NCBI GenBank assembly: GCA_002479415.1
Contig: DLMZ01000047.1
Location: 8,584 to 72,583, forward strand
Reading direction: 5' to 3'
Source: Firmicutes bacterium UBA7523
GTDB taxonomy: Bacteria; Bacillota; Dethiobacteria; Dethiobacterales; Dethiobacteraceae
DNA: 64,000 nucleotides
The notes beneath the pieces are model-generated. The model saw nothing but the letters and a program-made list of their open reading frames with translations. It searched no databases and was not told the DNA's origin. Position 1 is the first letter of the stretch; every line of letters begins with the position of its first letter. Made by a program: the position numbers and the translations under genes. Shown one piece after another: positions 1 through 8,057 of this stretch.

Positions 1-69
1 GATGTGCAAAATGTTTACAGCAACCTGGATGTTCCTCCCCACATACTGGAAAAGCTAGAGAACGAATAG
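1..69 (+). CDS. yebC: YebC/PmpR family transcriptional regulator, C-terminal end
   Basis: The first 22 codons of the window, ended by TAG at 67-69, read as the tail of a protein. The segment DVQNVYSNLDVPPHILEKLE matches the conserved end of YebC/PmpR proteins, which close with a D-V-Q-x-V-Y-x-N motif. YebC proteins are cytosolic and act as DNA-binding regulators or ribosome-associated factors. The gene starts upstream of the window. A BofC-like gene follows 63 bp downstream, a neighbour pair often seen in Clostridia. The call rests on a short fragment. Confidence 0.75.
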   Translation, partial: DVQNVYSNLDVPPHILEKLENE

Positions 70-132
70 ACAGTATAAACACCTTCCTCACGGGAATTGT
101 ATTAACAAGGCCGTGTAAGGGAGGTTTTATAT

Positions 133-537
133 ATGCGCAGAAGACGTAAAAGAAAAAGAAAGGTAATTACCGTCATAATAGCTTTTTCTCTTTTAGCTGC
201 AGTAACTTTGGCTGCCGTACGTTATGGAAATGGCGAAGATATTCCCTTGCAGCCTCCGGCCGTGCAGCAGGAAATTATGGGAGATATTGTTGAGAATGTC
301 TTGCCTCCCGTTGTAGGGCAGAGCGCACGAGAAGAGGAGGAGAGCATTTTTCAGCATGGTTACCTAAGTGTTTGTGAAGATAGAATAGCAGTATTTTGGG
401 GAATCCCGCCGGATGGGATATTGCAGTATGTTACGGAGTTTGAAGTCAGAGACGATCTAAGAGATGAATTGGAAAAGGGTGTATTGTTTACCACAACAGA
501 GGAGCTTATGCAGCTGCTGGAGAGTTATACCAGCTGA
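133..537 (+). CDS. BofC C-terminal domain protein
   Basis: A 134-residue protein with a basic N-terminus, one membrane-anchoring or signal segment (about residues 11-28) and a C-terminal domain running GYLSVCEDRIAVFWG to the end. That domain matches the BofC C-terminal family in spacing and in the closing T-x-E-E-L-x-x-L-L-E-x-Y motif. In Bacillus, BofC lies between the forespore membranes and restrains SpoIVB, which times pro-sigma-K processing. Many clostridial proteins carry only this C-terminal domain, so the exact role here is inferred. The ATG has a GGGAGG ribosome site at 119-124. It lies 9 kb upstream of sigK. Confidence 0.7.
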   Translation: MRRRRKRKRKVITVIIAFSLLAAVTLAAVRYGNGEDIPLQPPAVQQEIMGDIVENVLPPVVGQSAREEEESIFQHGYLSVCEDRIAVFWGIPPDGILQYVTEFEVRDDLRDELEKGVLFTTTEELMQLLESYTS

Positions 538-582
538 ATGATGTCTCAGGAAACGGGCATACTACATTTTTGAGGTGATAAA

Positions 583-792
583 ATGAAATGTCCTATTTGC
601 AACAGTATTGATACAGGCAAGGTTGGAACCGTCCAATACTATTGCTGGAACTGTTTTGTGGAATTCAATATGAGGGGTCCTAACCAATTTACAGCGTATT
701 ATGTGGACGAAGAGGGTGCTTTAGTTTCTTTGAGTGAAGTGGCCGAAGCAAAAGAAGGAGAAATGCCGGTTTGGCTGAATGAGGGAAATTAG
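583..792 (+). CDS. Small zinc-ribbon protein
   Basis: A 69-residue protein of unknown function. It has two Cys pairs, CPIC at residues 3-6 and CWNC at 21-24, that could bind one zinc ion as a ribbon. The remainder is acidic. The ATG at 583 follows a GAGGTG ribosome site. The gene abuts the AI-2E family gene downstream and is probably co-transcribed with it. I do not recognise a named family. Confidence 0.6.
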   Translation: MKCPICNSIDTGKVGTVQYYCWNCFVEFNMRGPNQFTAYYVDEEGALVSLSEVAEAKEGEMPVWLNEGN

Positions 793-832
793 CCCCGCAT
801 ATAATAAACAGGACGAATGTGGGGTGAGATTC

Positions 833-1897
833 TTGGAATACAACAAAGAAGCTAAAAGTGCTTACTTACGTTATGGGTTGTTGGTGTTAGCAGTAATGCT
901 GATAATCTATTCAATTTACTGGCTTTTTGTTTCCGGTACAAAATTTCTAATAGCTATGATTCCTTTTTTTCTCGCAATAGTTATTGCTTATATCTTGAAT
1001 CCGTTGGTAGAATTCCTGGAAAGACGCCGAATGTCGCGCTCCCTGGGGATTTTACTTATTTATGCTGTATTTTTTTCTTTTCTTTTTATTGTTGGCGCCA
1101 CTACTATTCCAAAGCTTATATTTGAAATGCAGAAGCTAGGAGAGATGATTCCAGAATATACAGCAAGTTTCCAGGCGTTTATCAGCCATCTGCAGTCTGA
1201 TTATCAGCGGTTTAATCTGCCAGAAAGTGTTCGTGCTGTTTTAGATCAAAATATAATTGATTTACAGGATAATCTGCAAGATATCCTTGAAAAGTTAACG
1301 GCTACAGTTTTAAACTTATTTTCTCATTTGTTTACAATTCTCATAACTCCTTTGCTTGTTTATTACATTTTGAGGGATATTGACAGTTTAAAGTCAGCTT
1401 TCGTGCTAATCTTTCCCAGGCGTTGCCGTAATTGGGTGGTTCAAGTAGGTCGAGAAATGGATCATACCCTAGGAGCTTATTTTCGCGGTATGCTATTTAT
1501 ATGTTTTGTTGTTGGGCTGCTGACTTACCTAGGGCTGCTGCTTCTTGGTTTGGAGTTTGCACTTATACTAGGCATAATCTCTGGATTAACAAATATCATT
1601 CCGTACTTCGGCCCGATAATTGGCGCTGTTCCGGCTGTACTCATTGCTTTATTGACTTCGCCAAGCTTAGTTTTAAGAGTTATTGTAGTCCTAGTAGTTG
1701 TGCAGCAGCTAGAAAGCCAAGTAGTTGCGCCACAGGTATTGGGCCGCAGTTTGGGTCTTCACCCCCTGATTGTTATTTTTGTATTAATTTTGGGAGGAAG
1801 GCTATTTGGACTGGCTGGCCTTATCTTCGCCGTTCCTATTGCTGCAGTGCTGCGGATTTTCTTGAAGCACGCCTTAGCTCTTGCCGCAGGCCGATAG
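833..1897 (+). CDS. AI-2E family transporter (PerM/YdbI-like membrane protein)
   Basis: An integral membrane protein of about 354 residues with at least seven hydrophobic segments. The C-terminal half carries the family's conserved glycine/proline-rich region, including GLTNIIPYFGPIIGAVPA and the following QQLESQVVAPQVLGRS and LHPL motifs. The family (formerly UPF0118) contains the AI-2 exporter TqsA and several transporters of unknown substrate, so the cargo cannot be named. An ATG at 779 is in frame but has no ribosome site. The TTG at 833 follows GGGGTGAG, so I prefer it. It sits immediately before alaS, a common arrangement in Clostridia. Confidence 0.8.
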   Translation: MEYNKEAKSAYLRYGLLVLAVMLIIYSIYWLFVSGTKFLIAMIPFFLAIVIAYILNPLVEFLERRRMSRSLGILLIYAVFFSFLFIVGATTIPKLIFEMQKLGEMIPEYTASFQAFISHLQSDYQRFNLPESVRAVLDQNIIDLQDNLQDILEKLTATVLNLFSHLFTILITPLLVYYILRDIDSLKSAFVLIFPRRCRNWVVQVGREMDHTLGAYFRGMLFICFVVGLLTYLGLLLLGLEFALILGIISGLTNIIPYFGPIIGAVPAVLIALLTSPSLVLRVIVVLVVVQQLESQVVAPQVLGRSLGLHPLIVIFVLILGGRLFGLAGLIFAVPIAAVLRIFLKHALALAAGR

Positions 1898-1966
1898 CAC
1901 ATTGATTGACACACTTCCTTTTCATCTATATAATTGATTTTGAAATGCTTTCAGGGAGGTTTTGGC

Positions 1967-4585
1967 ATGAAGTCTAAAGATATCCGGGCTACATTTCTAG
2001 AGTACTTTAATAAACAGGATCATCTTGTATTACCCAGTTTTTCACTCATTCCTCAAAATGACCCTACCTTGCTTTTAGTTGGGGCCGGCATGGCTCCGTT
2101 AAAGCCATATTTCACCGGTGAAAAAGTGCCTCCGCACCCGAGGATAGCTACCTGTCAGAAGTGTGTGCGCACCCCGGATATAGAGCGTGTAGGCCGAACA
2201 TCACGGCATGCCACCTTTTTTGAAATGCTGGGGAATTTCTCCTTCGGAGATTATTTCAAGGAAGAAGCAATTGCTTGGGCTTGGGAATTGGTAACTAAAG
2301 GGTATAAGCTCCCAGAGGATAGGCTTTATGTCAGTGTCTACCAGGATGATGACGAAGCTTTTGAAATCTGGAACAAAAAAATTGGGTTGCCACCTGAAAA
2401 GATTTTTCGTTTGGGTAAGGAAGATAATTTCTGGGAGATAGGACAAGGTCCTTGCGGCCCGTGTTCAGAAATTTATTATGACTTAGGTTCGGAGCGCGGC
2501 TGCGGTCGTCCTAATTGTGAAGTAGGCTGTGACTGCGATCGATTTATGGAAGTCTGGAACCTGGTCTTTACTCAGTTTAACTGTATGGAAGACGGCAGTT
2601 ATCAGCCGTTAGCTAAAAAGAATATTGATACTGGCGCCGGCTTGGAGCGACTGGCAGTTGTGCTACAGGGAGTAAACAATCTATTTGAAATTGACACCGT
2701 GCGTCCTTTACTCGATTATTTTAGCGGTGTCACAGGCGTTAAATACGGCAGCGATGACTCTAAGGATGTCTCTTTGCGGATTATTACCGAGCATTTGCGT
2801 GGAATTACCTTTATGATTGGAGACGGCATTTTGCCCTGCAATGAAGGGCGGGGTTATGTGCTGCGGCGGTTGCTGCGTCGAGCCGTCCGCCACGGTAAGC
2901 TGCTTGGTGTGGCAGAGCCTTTTTTGTATAAAGCTGTAGATACAGTTGTCAGAGAATATGGAGAATTCTACCAGGAACTGGCTCAGGGTCAGGAGTATAT
3001 TGAAAAAGTGGTTCGCTTGGAAGAAGAACGCTTTCATGAAACTCTGGAACAGGGTATGAAGATATTAAGTGAGCAGATGAGCGAGAGTAAAAATGGAGTT
3101 TTCCCCGGGGACGCTGCGTTTAAGCTTTATGATACCTATGGTTTTCCTGTTGATTTAACTAAAGAAATACTAGCCGAGCATGAACTGGTCTTAGATGAGC
3201 AGGGTTTTAAGGACGCTTTAGAAGCACAGCGGGAGCGGGGCCGCAGCGCCCGTGGTGCTGCTGTTTACGGTAAGGAAGAAAGCATGTGGCATGATTTGGA
3301 AGGTGTAAACACAGAATTTGTTGGCTACGATAAGCTGGATGCAGAATCATCAATCATTGCTCTCTTTAAAGATGGCGAAAAGGTCGCTTCAGTAAGCGAA
3401 GGAGACAATGTAGATATTGTGCTTGATGCAACTCCCTTTTACGGAGAAAAGGGGGGACAAGCAGGTGACGCCGGTGTAATCAAGACGCCGGGAGGCTCTG
3501 TCGTTGTAAATGACACAATAATGACGCCACACGACCAAGTAATTCATCGCGGCAAGGTTGAATACGGCATAATTTCTGAGGGAGATGCTGCTGCAGCAGT
3601 TGTGGGTTCTGCTACACGAAGCGCCGTTTGCCGAAACCATACTGCAACCCATCTATTGCATCGTGCTTTGAGGGAAGTGCTGGGAGAGCATGTAAAGCAG
3701 GCCGGTTCTCTTGTTACCGCAGAAAGAATGCGTTTTGATTTTACCCATTTGAGTGCAGTTTCTCCGGAACAGTTGGCAGAAGTGGAAAAGCGGGTAAATG
3801 AAAAAATATGGGAAAATATACCTGTAAGTATCAGGCTGACCAGCATAGATGAAGCTAAAGAAATTGGTGCAACTGCGCTTTTTGAAGAAAAATACGGTGA
3901 TTCAGTACGCGTTGTCAGTGTGGGTGACTACAGTACAGAATTATGCGGTGGCACTCATGTTGCCAGCGTTGGCGAAATAGGTTTGTTTAAAATTATTTCG
4001 GAATCAGGAATCGGCGCAGGCTTGCGTCGTATTGAAGCGCTGACGGGCAGCGTTGCTTACAGCTTTTTTGAACAAAGCAGAAAACTTCTTGATTCCGCTG
4101 CGGTGCATTTGAAGACTTCGGCCGAACTCCTGCCGGATAAGATTGCTGACTTCATCGGTGAGCATAAAGAGCTGCAAAGAGAGTTCCAGCGGTTGCAGCT
4201 TAAGCTGGCCGGCATGGAAGTGGACGGTTTGTTGGAGAAGGTTTCTAAGCAAAGCGGTATTTCCGTAATCAGCGCTCAGGTATCCGCTGGTAATATGGAA
4301 ACTTTGCGGGAGATGTCAGATCGCCTTAAAAACAAAATACAATCGGGCATAATAGTTCTTGGCGCCGTATCGGACGGCAAGGTGCTTCTCGTCACTGCAG
4401 TTACGCAGGATCTAGTAAAAAAGGGGTACCATGCAGGCAAACTAATCGGCGAAGTGGCTAAACTTACCGGCGGCGGTGGTGGCGGACGCCCAGATATGGC
4501 ACAGGCAGGCGGCAAAAATCCTGAAGATTTAGCCGGAGCACTGCAAAAAGTTGATAATTTAGTGGAAAAACAAGGCAATAACTAA
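1967..4585 (+). CDS. alaS: Alanyl-tRNA synthetase
   Basis: An 872-residue cytosolic enzyme that charges tRNA-Ala, with an editing domain that clears mischarged Ser and Gly. The N-terminal class II catalytic core is visible (AGMAPLKPYF, RHATFFEMLGNFSFGDYF). The editing-domain zinc motifs HTATHLLH and CGGTHV follow. The C-Ala domain ends with GGGGGGRPDMAQAGG, the glycine-rich motif typical of bacterial AlaRS. Length is normal for the family. The ATG at 1967 follows AGGGAGG; the frame also opens 33 bp upstream without a good ribosome site. A T-box leader is not evident in the short upstream gap. Confidence 0.98.
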   Translation: MKSKDIRATFLEYFNKQDHLVLPSFSLIPQNDPTLLLVGAGMAPLKPYFTGEKVPPHPRIATCQKCVRTPDIERVGRTSRHATFFEMLGNFSFGDYFKEEAIAWAWELVTKGYKLPEDRLYVSVYQDDDEAFEIWNKKIGLPPEKIFRLGKEDNFWEIGQGPCGPCSEIYYDLGSERGCGRPNCEVGCDCDRFMEVWNLVFTQFNCMEDGSYQPLAKKNIDTGAGLERLAVVLQGVNNLFEIDTVRPLLDYFSGVTGVKYGSDDSKDVSLRIITEHLRGITFMIGDGILPCNEGRGYVLRRLLRRAVRHGKLLGVAEPFLYKAVDTVVREYGEFYQELAQGQEYIEKVVRLEEERFHETLEQGMKILSEQMSESKNGVFPGDAAFKLYDTYGFPVDLTKEILAEHELVLDEQGFKDALEAQRERGRSARGAAVYGKEESMWHDLEGVNTEFVGYDKLDAESSIIALFKDGEKVASVSEGDNVDIVLDATPFYGEKGGQAGDAGVIKTPGGSVVVNDTIMTPHDQVIHRGKVEYGIISEGDAAAAVVGSATRSAVCRNHTATHLLHRALREVLGEHVKQAGSLVTAERMRFDFTHLSAVSPEQLAEVEKRVNEKIWENIPVSIRLTSIDEAKEIGATALFEEKYGDSVRVVSVGDYSTELCGGTHVASVGEIGLFKIISESGIGAGLRRIEALTGSVAYSFFEQSRKLLDSAAVHLKTSAELLPDKIADFIGEHKELQREFQRLQLKLAGMEVDGLLEKVSKQSGISVISAQVSAGNMETLREMSDRLKNKIQSGIIVLGAVSDGKVLLVTAVTQDLVKKGYHAGKLIGEVAKLTGGGGGGRPDMAQAGGKNPEDLAGALQKVDNLVEKQGNN

Positions 4586-4644
4586 AAGGAAAACATGCTT
4601 AAAGGTAGAAGTAAGTAATAATAAACTATGCCGGGGGTGAATGT

Positions 4645-4917
4645 ATGAACGGCTCCTTTGACCAAACGATGAAATTTAAAAGGAAAATGGAAGATGAGGT
4701 ATATGAGGCTAAAGATGTTTTTGCCGTAGTTTATGATGCTCTCAAGGATAAGGGCTACAACCCCATCAACCAAATCGTTGGTTATCTGTTGTCCGGGGAT
4801 CCGGCTTATATTACCAGCCATAAAAACGCCCGTGTATTGATACGCAAACTGGAAAGAGATGAGTTATTGGAAGAACTGGTGGGCAGTTATCTTCACCAGC
4901 TTGACAGTAAGGATTAA
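4645..4917 (+). CDS. ireB: IreB family regulatory phosphoprotein (DUF965/UPF0297)
   Basis: A 90-residue cytosolic protein matching the IreB family over its whole length (the opening [12 protein letters not shown], then [19 protein letters not shown]). In Enterococcus, IreB is a substrate of the Ser/Thr kinase IreK and modulates cephalosporin resistance. The position between alaS and ruvX is the classic Firmicutes arrangement. The ATG follows GGGGGTGA. It probably forms one operon with ruvX and the DUF1292 gene. Confidence 0.95.
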   Translation: MNGSFDQTMKFKRKMEDEVYEAKDVFAVVYDALKDKGYNPINQIVGYLLSGDPAYITSHKNARVLIRKLERDELLEELVGSYLHQLDSKD

Positions 4918-4935
4918 AGACTCGGAGGCGTTGCT

Positions 4936-5358
4936 ATGCGTATTCTTGGCCTTGATGTAGGGGATAAAACTATCGGGGTAGCCGTTAGCGATGAGCTGGG
5001 CTGGACAGCTCAAGGCTTAGAAGTAATTCGGCGCAGCGAGTGGGAAAATGACTTGGAGCGATTACGGGAACTGGTTGTTCAATGGGAGGTAGGTTCAGTC
5101 GTTGTGGGCTATCCAAAGAACATGAATAACACTGTTGGCCCGCGGGCTCAAATAGCAGCTGAATTTGCTGATAAGTTGTCTCAATGCTTGGCGTTGCCGG
5201 TTAAATTATGGGATGAGCGCTTAACGACTATGGAAGCTGAGCGGATGTTAATATCCGCAGATGTAAGTCGCTCTAAAAGGCGTAAAGTTATTGATAAAAT
5301 GGCGGCAGTGCTGATTTTGCAAAATTATCTGCAATCAAACCCTATTAACGCCAAATAG
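4936..5358 (+). CDS. ruvX: Putative pre-16S rRNA nuclease / Holliday junction resolvase-like protein
   Basis: A 140-residue YqgF-family protein with an RNase H-like fold. The opening [20 protein letters not shown] holds the first catalytic Asp, and [12 protein letters not shown] plus the D in [16 protein letters not shown] complete the expected acidic set. The family matures the 16S rRNA 5' end in E. coli, and older annotation called it a Holliday junction resolvase. It lies 18 bp after ireB with a GGAGG ribosome site. Confidence 0.95.
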   Translation: MRILGLDVGDKTIGVAVSDELGWTAQGLEVIRRSEWENDLERLRELVVQWEVGSVVVGYPKNMNNTVGPRAQIAAEFADKLSQCLALPVKLWDERLTTMEAERMLISADVSRSKRRKVIDKMAAVLILQNYLQSNPINAK

Positions 5359-5426
5359 GATAATATTGTGTAAAAATGTAAACAATATAGGCGTTTACTT
5401 ACATTTAAAAAGGAGTGTATAATAAA

Positions 5427-5723
5427 ATGGCAGAAATACGTGATGATTTAGTAACATTGGTGGATGAGGAAGGACAGGAACACGCTTTTATCGTTCTCGA
5501 CATTTTGACTGTTAATGACCAGGAGTACGCAATTCTTGTATCTGCGGAAGATGAAGAGGTGGATACTGAAGCAGAAGAACAAGAAGCCGTTATCTTCCGT
5601 ATTGTAGAAAATGATGATGAGCAAACACTATTAGTTGTGGAAGACGATGATGAATGGCAGGCGGTTGCTGCGGCTTGGGAAGAACAGTCTGACTATGAAG
5701 ATGAAGAGGAAGACGAGCAGTAA
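5427..5723 (+). CDS. DUF1292 domain protein (YrzB-like)
   Basis: A small, very acidic cytosolic protein of 98 residues. Its core, TLVDEEGQEHAFIVLDILTV through YAILVS, matches DUF1292, which follows ruvX in many Firmicutes. The C-terminus is a run of Asp and Glu. Function is unknown. The ATG at 5427 sits 12 bases after AGGAG; a GTG at 5415 touches that ribosome site and is less likely. A short AT-rich gap (5359-5414) separates it from ruvX and may hold a promoter. Confidence 0.9.
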   Translation: MAEIRDDLVTLVDEEGQEHAFIVLDILTVNDQEYAILVSAEDEEVDTEAEEQEAVIFRIVENDDEQTLLVVEDDDEWQAVAAAWEEQSDYEDEEEDEQ

Positions 5724-5739
5724 CTGACGGAGGGGAAAA

Positions 5740-6777
5740 ATGACAATGCGCACACCGCTACGGATATTAGGAGGAGTAACGTTCCTTTTAGCCGTAGCGT
5801 TTGGCTTATTAGCACTGCAAATTAATAGTTGGATGCAGCCTGTGGATGCTCCTGCGGCAGCTCAGGAGCCGATTATGGTTACTATTGCCCCCGGGTCAAC
5901 TTCATTGAGTATAGGGGAAGCGTTATACGACCAAGGGTTAGTTCGCCATGCGCTGGTTTTCCGTTACTATGCAAAGTACCGCAAACTGGACCAGAGCTTA
6001 AAAGCCGGGAATTACTTGCTTGAATACGGCATGAGCATTGATGAAATCCTTGCAGAATTGGCTGCGGGCAATGTTCATCGGCCCACAGTGAGTGTTACTA
6101 TTCCCGAAGGGTTTACGCTGGAGCAGATTGCACAGCGACTATCACAACGGGGATTAGCCGACTATGATGAATTTATGGACTTGGCTATATCCACTGTTCC
6201 TGTGTTGGGGCAAAGCACTCCCGGTATGCGCTACGCTTTGGAAGGCTATCTTTATCCCGACACTTATACGTTTGATGAAGGTGTCACAGCAGAAACTATT
6301 TTACGTAGAATGCAGGACAGGCTCAATGATATTTATACCCAGGAAATGAGAGAGCGGACTGAGGAACTGGGGTTAACAACTCATGAAGTGGTGACGCTGG
6401 CTTCCCTGGTGGAGCGTGAAGTGCAGGTGCCTGACGAGAGGGAGCTGGTTGCCAGTGTGCTGCACAATCGTTTGAGAGTTAAAATGCCGCTGCAGATTTG
6501 TGCTACGGTTATATATGCCTTAGGTGAACATAAAACTACCGTAACGCTTAAGGATTTAGAAGTGGATTCTCCTTATAACACTTATAAAATAAGAGGAATT
6601 CCCCCCGGACCCATTGCTTCACCCGGCCTAAAATCGCTGACGGCTGTACTTTATCCGGCTAAAACAGATTATTATTATTATTCTGTCAAGGATGATGGCA
6701 CTGGAGGGCATTACTTCGGAAGAACACTAGCAGAACACGAGGCTAATATTGCAAAAGCCAGGAGAAATAAAAAGTGA
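5740..6777 (+). CDS. mltG: Endolytic transglycosylase MltG
   Basis: A 345-residue membrane-anchored enzyme that cuts nascent glycan strands in the cell wall. One N-terminal membrane segment (about residues 8-26) is followed by a LysM-like part and the YceG catalytic domain. The active-site region ASLVEREVQVPDERELVASV holds the catalytic Glu. The later segment SPYNTYKIRGIPPGPIASPG is diagnostic of the family. The start codon has a GGAGGGG ribosome site. The stop overlaps the next gene by 4 bp, so the two are translationally coupled. Confidence 0.95.
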   Translation: MTMRTPLRILGGVTFLLAVAFGLLALQINSWMQPVDAPAAAQEPIMVTIAPGSTSLSIGEALYDQGLVRHALVFRYYAKYRKLDQSLKAGNYLLEYGMSIDEILAELAAGNVHRPTVSVTIPEGFTLEQIAQRLSQRGLADYDEFMDLAISTVPVLGQSTPGMRYALEGYLYPDTYTFDEGVTAETILRRMQDRLNDIYTQEMRERTEELGLTTHEVVTLASLVEREVQVPDERELVASVLHNRLRVKMPLQICATVIYALGEHKTTVTLKDLEVDSPYNTYKIRGIPPGPIASPGLKSLTAVLYPAKTDYYYYSVKDDGTGGHYFGRTLAEHEANIAKARRNKK

Positions 6778-8006
6778 ACAAAGCTAAGAGTCCTGAGATA
6801 CTGGCTCCGGCCGGGGATTTGGAAAAACTGAAAATGGCCGTAATTTATGGTGCGGATGCTGTCTACCTTGCCGGGAAAATGTACGGTATGCGAGCTTTTG
6901 CGGGAAACTTTAGCGAGGAGGAGCTTCGTGAAGGGATAGAGTTTGCTCATGCTCATGCGGCTAAAGTATATGTTACCGTCAATATATTTGCCGGCAACGA
7001 TGACCTTCGTGCCATGCCAGCCTACTTAGCATCCTTGGCAGATGTCGGAGCGGACGCCCTGATTATTGCTGATCCGGGTGTTTTTGCCTTGGCAGGAGAG
7101 GTTGTTCCCCATATACCACGCCATATTAGTACTCAAGCGAACACCACCAATTGGCGTGCCGCTCGGTTTTGGCAAGAACATGGGGCATCCCGTGTTGTTT
7201 TGTCCAGGGAACTGTCCATGGAAGCCATACAAGAGATACGCGCTAAAACATCTGTGGAGCTGGAACTTTTTATTCATGGAGCTATGTGCTGGGCTTATTC
7301 CGGCAGGTGTTACCTGAGTCAATATATGGAGGGGCGCAGTGCCAACCGGGGCGAATGTGCCCAGGCCTGTCGTTGGAAGTATCACCTGATGGAAGAAAAG
7401 AGGACCGGCGAGTACCTTCCTGTAGAAGAAGACGAGCGCGGCACTTATATATTTAATGCCCGTGATTTGCGTTTAATCGATTATATTCCCAAGCTGACAG
7501 ATTTAGGCGTTGATAGCTTAAAAATTGAGGGTAGAATGAAGAGCGTTTATTATGTGGCCACAGTAACCAGAGCTTACAGAAGGGCAATGGATGCTTACCT
7601 GGCCAATCAGGATAGTTTCACCTCTGCAGCTGATTGGCATGAAGAATTGGAAAAAATCAGCCACCGACCATATTCTACCGGTTTTATTGCCCATAACCCC
7701 TCTCTTGAAGGGCAGGTTTATGATACAACAGCGCAAATGGCCAGCCACGATTTTGTCGGTGTGGTGCGTCAGTTTAATCAGGGCCGTGCAGTAGTGGAAA
7801 TGCGCAATCGCTTTGCTGAAGGGGAAACGTTGGAGATTGTAGGTCCAAAAACTCACAGCCGCCAGGTAATTATTCAAAATTTGCGTAACTCCGAAGGCAT
7901 CCCGATAAAAGAAGCTGTACGGGTGCAGGAGCATGTAAGCTTCACAGTTTCCTTTCCCGTTGAAGAATATTCATTAGTTCGCAGAAAAACAGTGTCAACC
8001 GCATAA
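6774..8006 (+). CDS. Peptidase U32 family protein (TrhP/RlhA-like)
   Basis: A 410-residue protein opening with the U32 signature EILAPAGDLEKLKMAV and GADAVYLAGK. The central motif ELELFIHGAMCWAYSGRCYLS supplies the family Cys residues, followed by NARDLRLIDYIPKL and DSLKIEGRMKSVYYV. Close relatives take part in tRNA wobble-uridine hydroxylation (TrhP) or rRNA hydroxylation, not proteolysis. The start is GTG, overlapping mltG by 4 bp. The neighbourhood mltG-U32-PBP is typical of Clostridia. Confidence 0.92.
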   Translation: MNKAKSPEILAPAGDLEKLKMAVIYGADAVYLAGKMYGMRAFAGNFSEEELREGIEFAHAHAAKVYVTVNIFAGNDDLRAMPAYLASLADVGADALIIADPGVFALAGEVVPHIPRHISTQANTTNWRAARFWQEHGASRVVLSRELSMEAIQEIRAKTSVELELFIHGAMCWAYSGRCYLSQYMEGRSANRGECAQACRWKYHLMEEKRTGEYLPVEEDERGTYIFNARDLRLIDYIPKLTDLGVDSLKIEGRMKSVYYVATVTRAYRRAMDAYLANQDSFTSAADWHEELEKISHRPYSTGFIAHNPSLEGQVYDTTAQMASHDFVGVVRQFNQGRAVVEMRNRFAEGETLEIVGPKTHSRQVIIQNLRNSEGIPIKEAVRVQEHVSFTVSFPVEEYSLVRRKTVSTA

Positions 8007-8057
8007 AAACGCCCCCGGTGGAAAGACTATTGATTTAAGTCTCCCGGGGGTGTTTTT
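8005..8057 (+). terminator. Hairpin between U32 gene and PBP gene; holds the PBP ribosome site
   Basis: AAAAACGCCCCCGG at 8005-8018 can pair with CCGGGGGTGTTTTT at 8044-8057 with one G-U pair, leaving a 25-base loop. It looks like an intrinsic terminator because the stem ends in a T run. The GGGGGTG ribosome site of the next gene lies inside the 3' arm and the ATG follows directly at 8058. Folding would therefore both end transcription and hide the start site. Confidence 0.6.

Noticed and set aside
1432..1905. 157-codon frame inside the AI-2E family gene
   Set aside because: Cys- and Ser-rich shadow of a membrane protein gene without a ribosome site.
3389..4578. Several minus-strand frames within alaS
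   Set aside because: Shadows of a highly conserved gene; compositions are unlike real proteins.
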